64,000 nucleotides of DNA, from the NCBI GenBank assembly GCA_025362575.1, contig JANYIQ010000237.1, forward strand, positions 18,570-82,569. The letters run 5' to 3'. Below are positions 18,515-26,012 of this stretch, piece by piece (within the stretch, counting starts at the first letter, position 1; every line of letters begins with the position of its first letter). The stretch is from Bacteroidia bacterium. Its GTDB lineage: Bacteria; Bacteroidota; Bacteroidia; B-17B0; Aurantibacillaceae. Made by a program: the position numbers and the translations under genes. The notes under the pieces were generated by a model. It saw nothing but the letters and a program-made list of their open reading frames with translations, was not told the DNA's origin and did no database searches.

Positions 18515-20113
18515 ATGATCCACAAATAAATAAGGTTCCCGAACAAAAATTGGTTCCTCATAGCACTTACTTTTATTTTTTTGAGTTTAATTCCGTTTTC
18601 ATACTTCTGCCAAACTTTATTATCACCCGGGGATATTGCTGTTATCGCATTCAAAACAAATGGCAATACACAATCAGGTAACGACGCGGTTAAACTGGTT
18701 ACTTTAGTTGATCTGCAGTGCAACACAACATTTATTGTTACTGATAATAATTGGAATGGAACCAATTGGGCTTGTAATGACGATGAGTCGGGGCTTCAGA
18801 TCACATGTAACTCTATCATTGTAGCAGGCAGTGTTTTTTACATTGATTATGATGCAGCCGGAAATACCTGCACCTGTTCCGGCGGATCAATTTCAAGAAC
18901 TGATCTTGGCAGTCCTTGGGGAAATAATTTTGGGTTTAATAGTGGCGGCGACAATTGTTACATATTACAAGGCACACGCGCATCGCCGTCTTTCATTTAT
19001 GCATTCAAACACAATGGCGCTTTTGCAAGCAGCACCTGTACCGATAAAGATCGTGGTGCCCTGCCTTCCAACTTAACACTTGGAACATCCGCAATAGTTA
19101 TGGCCTCGTCAAAAGATCAATGGAACTACAACTGCGTTACTAACAATGGAACAAAAGCGAGCATACTTTCGGCAATTAGTAATAATGCCAATTGGATCAA
19201 TAATACTAATCATGTTTGGGATGAATCGAATTGTATCTTTAGGGTAACAACAGGAATATTTCCTTATGGAGTACTTGCTGTTTCAGGAGCAGGTTGCGGC
19301 TGTCTCGCGAATTGCCAGTTGGCTTATTCCGGTGGCATTAACTGTGGTGCTGCAGGCGTTACAGGTAATTGCACTGCAGGTTATCAAAGCATGTCGGCCA
19401 GCATTAGTGTTCCTGCGGGTTGCACTTACAAAATAATTGCCGAAATGAAACCTAGGAATTATGGTTGCTCATCATCCGGTGCTGATGGAAATTGCTCAAA
19501 CTGTGATGTTCTAAAAGTAGATGTTCCTGCAGGGGTCAAACCTCTTCAACAAGGCACCGGCAATGCTAGCATTACCGACAATTATTCTTTGATCGGTCCA
19601 GGAACAATTGTTGTTTCAGGCCAAGCCGATAGGGCGGATGAATTAATAACCTATAGTTTACAGGTAAGTCCGTGTAATTGTTTAGTGATGGTTTTACCGA
19701 TCGAGTTAGCCGAGTTCACTGCTCAAAAAATTGAACATTCTGTTGAATTAAAGTGGACAACACTTTCTGAAAAAAATAACACCTTGTTTACAGTTGAGCG
19801 CTCGGCCGAAACTACAGACTGGGCACCAACTTATTTTATAAACGGCCAGGGAAATTCTTTTAACCCTTTCACCTATAAAATATACGATTCATCTCCACTT
19901 ATGGGTATATCCTATTACCGTCTTAAACAAACCGATGCTGACGGGCGTTTTTCTTATTCAGAAGTGTTGAGCATAAACAATGAGCCAAATGATAAAAGAC
20001 CTTTAAAGACGGTAAATCTATATGGTGAAGAGGTAAACGAAAATTCAGGCGGTTTGCTTTTCCGAGTTTATGAAAATGGTAGCGTTGAAAAGGTGTTTAT
20101 CCAACCAAATTAA
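18515..20113 (+). pseudogene. Secreted Cys-rich protein with an interrupted start (stop at codon 5)
   Basis: The track begins at a TTG (18581) inside the hydrophobic stretch. Reading upstream in the same frame gives IRFPNKNWFLIALTFIF..., the missing positive end of a signal peptide, and further up ATG-ATC-CAC-AAA-TAA at 18515. So the likely native ATG is separated from the signal peptide by one stop (TAA at 18527-18529); an ATA start at 18530 is the other option. The body (about 510 residues) has many Cys (CGCLANC, CSSSGADGNCSNC), a lamin-tail-like N-terminal region, and an FN3-like end (LPIELAEFTAQK...VELKWTTLSEKNN) common in T9SS cargo. A nonsense mutation, a rare start or an error would all fit. 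Confidence 0.7.
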
Positions 20114-20115
20114 AC

Positions 20116-20136
20116 TTAACCTTATCATCAGGTTAA
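20116..20136 (+). terminator. Inverted repeat after the Cys-rich gene
   Basis: TTAACCT-tatcatc-AGGTTAA, a perfect 7-bp stem just after the stop codon at 20113. It has no clear T-tract, so it may be a weak terminator or a protective 3' hairpin. The arms also contain TTAAC, so an operator role cannot be excluded. Confidence 0.4.
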
Positions 20137-20193
20137 TTCAATGTCGTTCAAAAACCACCAAATCCATTTTTCTTTTCTTTTCTGAAAACAATT

Positions 20194-20249
20194 TTAACCA
20201 TTCAATAAATTTACGGTAATGATAAAGTTATGTAATAAGCCAACATTTG
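20194..20249 (+). promoter_or_regulatory. Degenerate Pho-box-like site before the lipid operon
   Basis: TTAACCA (20194-20200), ATAAATT (20205-20211) and GTAATGA (20216-20222) follow each other at 11 bp; exactly 19 bp later lies AACATTTG (20242-20249), one base off TAnnTTTG. The first unit is good and the other two are weak. The spacing is the same as at the strong sites, which is why I report it. The leader to the GTG start would be only about 8-10 bases. TAAATTTA at 20206-20213 is an alternative -7 element with no repeats before it. Confidence 0.5.
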
Positions 20250-20264
20250 TAAAACCCACAACGT

Positions 20265-21086
20265 GTGAAGACATATTACAGAACCATTGTACTTTCCGAC
20301 ATTCATTTAGGCACTAAAGCCTCCAAGGCTAAAGAAGTCGTAAAATTTCTAAAAGGACACAAATGTGATACCCTTATTCTAAATGGCGACATTATTGATG
20401 GTTGGCAATTACGCAAGTCGGGCGTTTGGAAAAAACAGCACAGTAATTTTTTTAAACACATCATCAATCTATCATCCAAAGGTAAATGCGAGATCATTTA
20501 CATACGCGGTAATCACGATGATTTTTTAGATGAGATGATTCCTTTTGCTATTGGCAATTTTTCGATCAAAAAATCATACATACACTTTGGTGTAGAAAAG
20601 AAATATTTCGTTACACATGGTGATATGTTTGATAACATTACCTCTAAGCTAAAATGGATCTCCAAGCTTGGAGACACAGGTTATACTTTCTTATTATGGT
20701 TAAATCATCATTACAATAATTACCGCGAAAAAAGAGGATTACCCTATTTTTCATTGTCACAAGCCGTAAAAGCAAAAGTAAAGTCTGCTGTTTCTTTTAT
20801 TTCGGATTATGAGAATGAATTAGCAAAAGTAGCACGCGCAAGGCGCTGCCATGGCATCATCTGCGGGCACATTCATCAGCCCGCAATCAAAACAATTGAC
20901 GGAATCGACTATATGAATTCAGGTGACTGGGTGGAAAGTTTAACAGCCTTAGTGGAGGAAGAGAACGGAGAATGGAAGATCATCTATTATCAAGATTGGC
21001 TGGCACAACAAGAGGCCATTAAAAAAATAGCCGTTAACAAAAACATTGACGATATATTACCTCCAGGCGTAAAACTTCAAAAATAA
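20265..21086 (+). CDS. Calcineurin-like phosphoesterase, PlcP-like phospholipase C candidate
   Basis: Metallophosphoesterase of 273 residues with all five signature blocks: SDIHLG (D12, H14), LNGDIIDGW (D42), RGNHDD (82-85), THGDMFD (H118) and CGHIHQP (H202, H204). The family includes LpxH-type UDP-diacylglucosamine hydrolases, but the phrases GDIIDGWQL, HGDMFD, KVKSAVSFISDYE and INTGDWVES-like MNSGDWVES are those I associate with PlcP, which cleaves phospholipid headgroups to diacylglycerol in phosphate-starved bacteria. The neighbours, a glycosyltransferase and a lipid kinase, support that reading. It starts at GTG. The protein has no signal peptide, so it acts on the inner leaflet. An LpxH-like role is the main alternative. 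Confidence 0.75.
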   Translation: MKTYYRTIVLSDIHLGTKASKAKEVVKFLKGHKCDTLILNGDIIDGWQLRKSGVWKKQHSNFFKHIINLSSKGKCEIIYIRGNHDDFLDEMIPFAIGNFSIKKSYIHFGVEKKYFVTHGDMFDNITSKLKWISKLGDTGYTFLLWLNHHYNNYREKRGLPYFSLSQAVKAKVKSAVSFISDYENELAKVARARRCHGIICGHIHQPAIKTIDGIDYMNSGDWVESLTALVEEENGEWKIIYYQDWLAQQEAIKKIAVNKNIDDILPPGVKLQK

Positions 21087-21090
21087 ACAT

Positions 21091-22179
21091 ATGGGTAAAA
21101 GATTTTTATTAGTTGTTCAGGGTGAAGGTCGCGGGCACATGACTCAAGCTATGTGCTTATATGACCTGTTAATTGAAAACGGGCATCAGATATGCGGTGT
21201 TATTCTAGGTTCCAGCGGTGTACGAGACATTCCAACTTTTTTTTACGAAAAGATCAAAGCGCCGATCACTCAATTGCAGAGTCCGAACTTTGTAACCGAC
21301 AAAAAAAACAAATCGATAAGCATAGTTAAATCGGTAATACATAATTTTGGGAAACTGTCTGTTTTCAAAAAAAGCCTGAAAACCATTGATGATATTGTAA
21401 AAAAAGAGAAGCCCGATGTGATCATTAATTTTTTTGATCTATTGATCGGATTGTATTATCGTTTTAATAAACCTAATATTCCTCTGTTATGTATAGCTCA
21501 CCAATATATCTATTTTCACCCTGATTTTGAATTCCCGAAAGGCTTTGCACTAGATAGAATGTCGCTGAAAGTTTTCGCGAGATTAACCTCATATGGTTCC
21601 ACAAAAAATATTGGTCTTTCGTTCTATAACATCAGTCGCTCCCATCGCGATGTGGTTATTGTGCCACCATTGCTCCGCTCATCCATTTTTGAACTAAATC
21701 CTAATGTGAAAGAATTCTATTTAGTTTACTTAGTTAACAATGGCTATTTTGAAGACCTGGTTGAGTGGCACAAAAAATATCCGGCTGTTGAAATACAATG
21801 TTTTACCGATAATCCACAATACATTTATGACAATTATACATTTGATCGTGATAAGCTTGTTGTCAATGCCATTAACGATAAACTATTCATTGAGAAAATG
21901 GCCGAAGCCAGAGGGCTTGCCAGCAGTGCAGGTTTTGAGGCAGTTTGCGAAGCTATGTATTTAGGCAAGCCGGTTTTAATGGTGCCAATACAGGGACATT
22001 TTGAGCAATATTGTAATTCACGCGACGGGCATAAAGCAGGCGCAGGCATTTTTGATACAAAATTTAACCTTGATAAACTTATTGATTTTTCGAGTACCTT
22101 TAGTTTTCAAAACCTACCTTTTAGAAGCTGGGTTGCTAATGCAAAAGAAAACATATATAAAGAAATAAGTTCTGTATAA
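21091..22179 (+). CDS. GT28-like glycosyltransferase, candidate diacylglycerol glycosyltransferase
   Basis: A 362-residue GT-B enzyme. The N-terminal loop QGEGRGHMTQA (10-20) is the nucleotide/acceptor-loop form GxGxGHxxQA of the MJ1255-like branch, and the C-terminal half has the donor-binding segment AEARGLASSAGFEAVCEAMYLGKPVLMVPIQGHFEQ. MGDG synthases and MurG share this architecture, so a membrane lipid acceptor is likely. It starts 4 bp after the phosphoesterase gene and ends 3 bp before the kinase gene, a tight operon. I infer that it adds a sugar to diacylglycerol released by the first enzyme, giving phosphorus-free glycolipid. The sugar donor cannot be told from the sequence. Confidence 0.75.
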   Translation: MGKRFLLVVQGEGRGHMTQAMCLYDLLIENGHQICGVILGSSGVRDIPTFFYEKIKAPITQLQSPNFVTDKKNKSISIVKSVIHNFGKLSVFKKSLKTIDDIVKKEKPDVIINFFDLLIGLYYRFNKPNIPLLCIAHQYIYFHPDFEFPKGFALDRMSLKVFARLTSYGSTKNIGLSFYNISRSHRDVVIVPPLLRSSIFELNPNVKEFYLVYLVNNGYFEDLVEWHKKYPAVEIQCFTDNPQYIYDNYTFDRDKLVVNAINDKLFIEKMAEARGLASSAGFEAVCEAMYLGKPVLMVPIQGHFEQYCNSRDGHKAGAGIFDTKFNLDKLIDFSSTFSFQNLPFRSWVANAKENIYKEISSV

Positions 22180-22182
22180 TTT

Positions 22183-23073
22183 ATGGCCCGAAGAATATTA
22201 TTTATTGTTAACCCCAACGCCGGAAAAAAAATCTCGGGGCAACTCATTGAAACGATCCGCAAGGAAATTCCAAATGACATTTACAATGAAATAGCTATTT
22301 GGAAAGATCCGGAACACTTTGATGAAATAACACAAAAACTAAAGATCGAAAATTTCACTGATGCAGTTGCTGTTGGTGGCGACGGAACGGTTAACAGAGT
22401 AGCAAAAACCATCTTGAATACAGGCATTGCTTTAGGCATTGTGCCTGCGGGTTCAGGAAATGGTTTAGCCCGCTCACTAGGAATTTCGATGAAGCCTGAA
22501 GAGGCCATAAAGCAAATTGCAAAAGGCGAAAGCAAATTGATTGATAGTGGATCTGTGAACGGCATTCCTTTTTTCTGCACAAGTGGTATTGGATTTGATG
22601 CGCACATAGGAAAATTATTTGCCACATCAACAAAACGCGGTTTGCAATCGTATGTTAAAATAACTCTGCGCGAATTATTTGCATACAAAGAACAAAACTA
22701 CACTTTGAGTTTTAACGGAAAAGAGATCGAACGAACTGCTTTTCTGATCACCATAGCCAATGCCGGACAATACGGCAACGATTTTTACATTGCGCCGCAA
22801 GCTAAATTAAACGATGGCTTATTTCATGTGGTGATACTTAAACCCTTTAATTTATTGCAGGGCATAAGCACCGTTTTAAAAGTAGTTCGCGGAAAAGCCA
22901 ACGAAAGCAAATTCATTGAAACATTTACTTGCAGTTCTTTAAGCATAAAAAGAGAAATGCCTGATAGCATACATTACGACGGGGAACCTGAAACTCAGGG
23001 AATAGAATTAAATTACATCAATCATCCAAAATCATTGAAGGTTATTATTGGAAGTAAGTTTAACGGGGATTAG
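22183..23073 (+). CDS. Diacylglycerol-kinase family lipid kinase
   Basis: A 296-residue DAGK-catalytic-domain protein of the YegS/DgkB type. NPNAGK (10-15), AVGGDGTVN (63-71, nucleotide-binding GGDGT) and PAGSGNGLARSL (88-99) are all intact, and the C-terminal beta-sandwich ends in DGEPE...LKVIIGSKFNGD. It would phosphorylate diacylglycerol or a related lipid to phosphatidic acid. In this operon it makes a branch with the glycosyltransferase: diacylglycerol either becomes glycolipid or is returned to the phospholipid pathway. The last 22 codons and the stop are partly copied downstream in a tandem repeat. Other acceptors (sphingoid or undecaprenol lipids) are possible. Confidence 0.85.
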   Translation: MARRILFIVNPNAGKKISGQLIETIRKEIPNDIYNEIAIWKDPEHFDEITQKLKIENFTDAVAVGGDGTVNRVAKTILNTGIALGIVPAGSGNGLARSLGISMKPEEAIKQIAKGESKLIDSGSVNGIPFFCTSGIGFDAHIGKLFATSTKRGLQSYVKITLRELFAYKEQNYTLSFNGKEIERTAFLITIANAGQYGNDFYIAPQAKLNDGLFHVVILKPFNLLQGISTVLKVVRGKANESKFIETFTCSSLSIKREMPDSIHYDGEPETQGIELNYINHPKSLKVIIGSKFNGD

Positions 23074-23385
23074 GGCTTTGAAATTTCACGCAGATGACCG
23101 CAGATGCTCTCGCAGATGCTCTCGCAGATTTTCGCTGAATTGAACTACATCAATCATCACAACGCTTTAAGAGTAATTGTTGGGAGTAAGTTTGACCAGG
23201 ATTAAGGGCTTTGAAATTTCACTCAGATGACCGCTGATGCTCTCGCAGATTTTCGCTGAATTGAACTACATCAATCATCACAACGCTTTAAAGGTAATTG
23301 TTGGGAGTATGTTTGACCAGGATTAAGGGCTTTGAAATTTCACGCAGATGACCGCAGATGCTCTCGCAGATTTTCGCTGAATTGA
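23008..23385 (+). repeat. Tandem repeat made of the kinase gene tail plus CGCAGAT filler
   Basis: Three units of roughly 120 bp. Each has GGGCTTTGAAATTTCAC, a CGCAGATGACC-type stretch, TTTTCGCTGAATTGA, and in units 1-2 a segment translating ELNYINHHNALRVIVG-SKF(D)QD-stop, closely like the kinase C-terminus ELNYINHPKSLKVIIG-SKFNGD-stop (which starts near 23005). The copies resemble each other more than the gene. The third unit is truncated at GAATTGATCTT. An extra gatgctctcgca is duplicated within the first unit. No gene seems to be in this block. Confidence 0.8.
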
Positions 23386-23530
23386 TCTTAGTATAGCGTT
23401 TCCCAAAAGGCTTTGACCAAAAAAATAGATCTAATTATAGATTCCGGAAAGATTTTTGAAAATGCTACATTTTATAGCAAGGATCTCATTATTTCCATAT
23501 TAATTTTGCTTTAGTTACTGAGATGTTGTG

Positions 23531-23914
23531 ATGGAGAATATTGAAAATGAAATTTCATACGCTGTAAGAGGCGCTGCTTTTAAAGTGAATCGGATCCTTG
23601 GACCTGGTTTATTGGAATCAGTTTACGAAAAGGCACTTACCTATGAGTTGAGGAAAGAAGGTTTTGATGTAAGAACCCAAATTGCGGTGCCAATGATCTA
23701 TGATACTATTAAAATGGACATTGGCTTTAGGCTTGATATAATTGTGAATGATTTAGTAATTATTGAACTAAAATCAGTTGAAGCCTTAACAGAAGTGCAT
23801 TGTAAAACACTCTTAACTTACCTAAGACTAACTGACAAAAAACTTGGCTTACTTATTAATTTTAATACGATAAGTTTAAAAAATTCAATCGTTAGGCTGG
23901 TAAATAACGCATAA
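23531..23914 (+). CDS. GxxExxY family PD-(D/E)XK nuclease-like protein
   Basis: A 127-residue protein whose name-giving motif GLLESVY is at residues about 30-36. The nuclease-like core follows: RLDIIVNDLVIIELKS supplies the D...ExK of the PD-(D/E)XK fold. The family is known as GxxExxY / PDDEXK_3; biological substrates are not established. I start at ATG 23531 rather than the preceding GTG at 23528. The gene stands alone, on the plus strand, between CGCAGAT-type repeat arrays that are inverted relative to each other (23090-23385 and 23925-23975). This suggests that gene and repeats move together. Confidence 0.82.
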   Translation: MENIENEISYAVRGAAFKVNRILGPGLLESVYEKALTYELRKEGFDVRTQIAVPMIYDTIKMDIGFRLDIIVNDLVIIELKSVEALTEVHCKTLLTYLRLTDKKLGLLINFNTISLKNSIVRLVNNA

Positions 23915-23924
23915 AAATATTTGC

Positions 23925-23975
23925 GGAAATCAGCGAAATAATCTGCGCTCATCTGCGAGAAACATTCACGGAACA
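23925..23975 (-). repeat. Inverted CGCAGAT-type repeat downstream of the GxxExxY gene
   Basis: Read on the minus strand it gives TCTCGCAGATGAGCGCAGAT followed by TATTTCGCTGATTTCCGC, the same order of motifs as the upstream copies (CACGCAGATGACCGCAGAT...TTTTCGCTGA). The two flanks are thus imperfect inverted repeats around the nuclease gene. Confidence 0.65.
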
Positions 23976-23997
23976 TACTTCATTTGAAGGCCTTTCT

Positions 23998-24756
23998 TTA
24001 AAGTTTCCCAATATACTCCAAAAACAAATCCAAAGCCTCTTGTTTTTCAGGATCGAGATCGTAGGAGATCTTTTTAGTGAGATAATCTGTTGCGTTCAAA
24101 TTCTTTATTTTGGATGCGCTTGTATCTTCTTCAATTGCTTTTTGCGTGTTATCAATTCCGAATTTTAAAACTGCATTGAATTCCTTTATAAAATCGGGAT
24201 CAATTTCATGAATGCTGACCCAAGCCGCAAATACAAATGGCAGGCCGGTGAAACTCTTCCATTCATCAGCCAAATCATATTCAAAATTGAAGGTTTTGTT
24301 CAAAGCAAAAGTTCTATCTCCAATAACAACTGCTGCATTTGTTCCTGCCACCTTTGTTTCGAAACCCGGAGTTGAATCCAGAAACTCAACATTCAATTTC
24401 CAATAAAATTTACAAAGCACCTTTGTTAGTGTAATGGAAGACTTAGATTGATAGTCGAGTGTTATCGTTTTTATTTCGTTTAAAGGCACCTGACTATATA
24501 ATTTTACGCTATCCACAATTCCATTGGCACCAATACAATAATCGGTAATGATCTTATAATTATTTAATTCAGGCAAAAGAGCTACAGGCACCAAACCAAT
24601 TTCAACCTGTCCGAATTTTAATTTTTGCGCACAGATGCTGGGCATGTCTTCCTGCAGATCAATTTTATTGATAAGCGCTGATTTTTTTAATCCGTACCTG
24701 AATGGCAGGGTATTAAAGTAACTAACAATAGATATTTTCAGTTTTTGATGGTTCAA
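23998..24756 (-). CDS. mqnA: Chorismate dehydratase MqnA (futalosine menaquinone pathway)
   Basis: The first enzyme of the futalosine route, making 3-enolpyruvylbenzoate from chorismate. The 252-residue product has a periplasmic-binding-protein-like fold with the family landmarks ISIVSYFNTLPFRYGL at the start, QVEIGLVPVALLPEL, SVKLYSQVPLNEIKTITLDYQSKSS and AAVVIGDRTFAL...DLADEWKSFTGLPFVFAAWVS. There is no signal peptide, as expected for a cytosolic enzyme. It is monocistronic here and divergent from purM. Other mqn genes are not in the window. Presence of MqnA means respiration with menaquinone by the alternative route. Confidence 0.9.
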   Translation of the reverse strand: MNHQKLKISIVSYFNTLPFRYGLKKSALINKIDLQEDMPSICAQKLKFGQVEIGLVPVALLPELNNYKIITDYCIGANGIVDSVKLYSQVPLNEIKTITLDYQSKSSITLTKVLCKFYWKLNVEFLDSTPGFETKVAGTNAAVVIGDRTFALNKTFNFEYDLADEWKSFTGLPFVFAAWVSIHEIDPDFIKEFNAVLKFGIDNTQKAIEEDTSASKIKNLNATDYLTKKISYDLDPEKQEALDLFLEYIGKL

Positions 24757-24812
24757 AACAGGGTAAAAATAAGAAAAAACTATTTGGTTTAAATTTTTAA
24801 CTTTACATACTT

Positions 24813-26012
24813 ATGTCATCCGATAAATACAATCAGCGCGGGGTTTCCGCTTCCAAAGAAGACGTACATAGCGCAATAGCCAATATTGATAAGGGTTTGT
24901 ACCCTCAAGCCTTTTGCAAAATAGTGCCCGATCACCTCACGGGAAGCGCCGAACACTGCATTATTATGCATGCCGACGGGGCGGGAACAAAATCTTCTCT
25001 TGCCTATGTTTACTGGAAAGAAACCGGTGATCTGAGCGTTTGGAAGGGCATTGCACAGGATGCGGTGATCATGAATATTGATGATCTTATTTGTGTTGGT
25101 GCTACCGAAAATATTTTACTATCATCAACCATTGGCCGTAACAAAGGATTAATTCCAGGTGAAGTTATTTCGGCGATCATAAATGGAACCGAAGAAGTAT
25201 TAACGAATTTACGCGATAACGGAATTGATATTCGTTCAACGGGCGGAGAAACCGCCGATGTTGGCGATCTTGTAAAAACTTTGATCGTTGACAGCACTGT
25301 GGTTTGCAGAATGAATCGCAAGGATGTTATTTCTAACCATAATATAAAAGCGGGTAATGTAATTGTAGGATTATCCTCTTCGGGGAAAGCCACCTACGAA
25401 AACGAATACAATGGCGGCATGGGCAGTAATGGCTTAACCAGTGCGCGTCACGATGTTTTTAGCAAGCATATTGCCGAAAAATATCCGGAATCCTATGATA
25501 ACGCATTAGCAAAAGAAGTTGTGTATTGCGGACAAATAAACCCTACAGACAAGATCGAAGTTTCTTATAAAGATAAGAGCGGAAAAAGCGTTACTGAAAA
25601 AATAAACGCCGGTAAATTAGTTTTATCGCCAACGCGAACTTATGCTCCGGTGGTAAAAGGGATCTTAAAAGAATTAGCAGGTAAAATTGATGGCATTGTA
25701 CATTGTAGCGGTGGTGCTCAAACCAAGGTGTTGCACTTTGTGAATGATGTACATATCATTAAAGATAATTTATTTCCCCTACCTCCACTTTTCAAATTAA
25801 TTCAGGAGCAAAGCAAAACGGACTACAAAGAAATGTATAAAGTGTTTAACATGGGCCACCGATTAGAAATTTATCTTTCGGAACAAGATGCTCAAAAAGT
25901 AATTGCCATTGCCAACAGCTTTAATATCGATGCGCAGATCATTGGCAGAGTTGAAGCACACAAGGGTAAGAAAGTTACAATTCGATCGGAGTTTGGTGTA
26001 TTTGAATATTAA
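24813..26012 (+). CDS. purM: Phosphoribosylformylglycinamidine cyclo-ligase (AIR synthetase), Bacteroidota type
   Basis: Purine biosynthesis step 5, ATP-dependent ring closure of FGAM to AIR. At 399 residues it is longer than the E. coli enzyme, as usual in Bacteroidota. Landmarks: YNQRGVSASKEDV, HADGAGTKSSLAYVYWKETGD, IAQDAVIMNIDDLICVGA (metal and substrate loop), STGGETADVGDL, GLSSSGKATYENEYNGGMGSNG, VHCSGGAQTKVL and FNMGHRLEIYL. A -7 element TAACTTTA (24798-24805) lies just before the ATG, implying a very short leader. The 3' end overlaps the convergent 874-residue gene by 4 bp. Confidence 0.95.
   Translation: MSSDKYNQRGVSASKEDVHSAIANIDKGLYPQAFCKIVPDHLTGSAEHCIIMHADGAGTKSSLAYVYWKETGDLSVWKGIAQDAVIMNIDDLICVGATENILLSSTIGRNKGLIPGEVISAIINGTEEVLTNLRDNGIDIRSTGGETADVGDLVKTLIVDSTVVCRMNRKDVISNHNIKAGNVIVGLSSSGKATYENEYNGGMGSNGLTSARHDVFSKHIAEKYPESYDNALAKEVVYCGQINPTDKIEVSYKDKSGKSVTEKINAGKLVLSPTRTYAPVVKGILKELAGKIDGIVHCSGGAQTKVLHFVNDVHIIKDNLFPLPPLFKLIQEQSKTDYKEMYKVFNMGHRLEIYLSEQDAQKVIAIANSFNIDAQIIGRVEAHKGKKVTIRSEFGVFEY

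Noticed and set aside
20265-21086. Firm call as LpxH (lipid A pathway)
   Set aside because: The fold fits, but motifs and the operon with a glycosyltransferase and a lipid kinase fit PlcP better; kept as the alternative.
23074-23400. CRISPR-like tandem repeats after the lipid kinase gene
   Set aside because: The units are about 120 bp, carry a gene tail and have no short unique spacers; not a CRISPR array.
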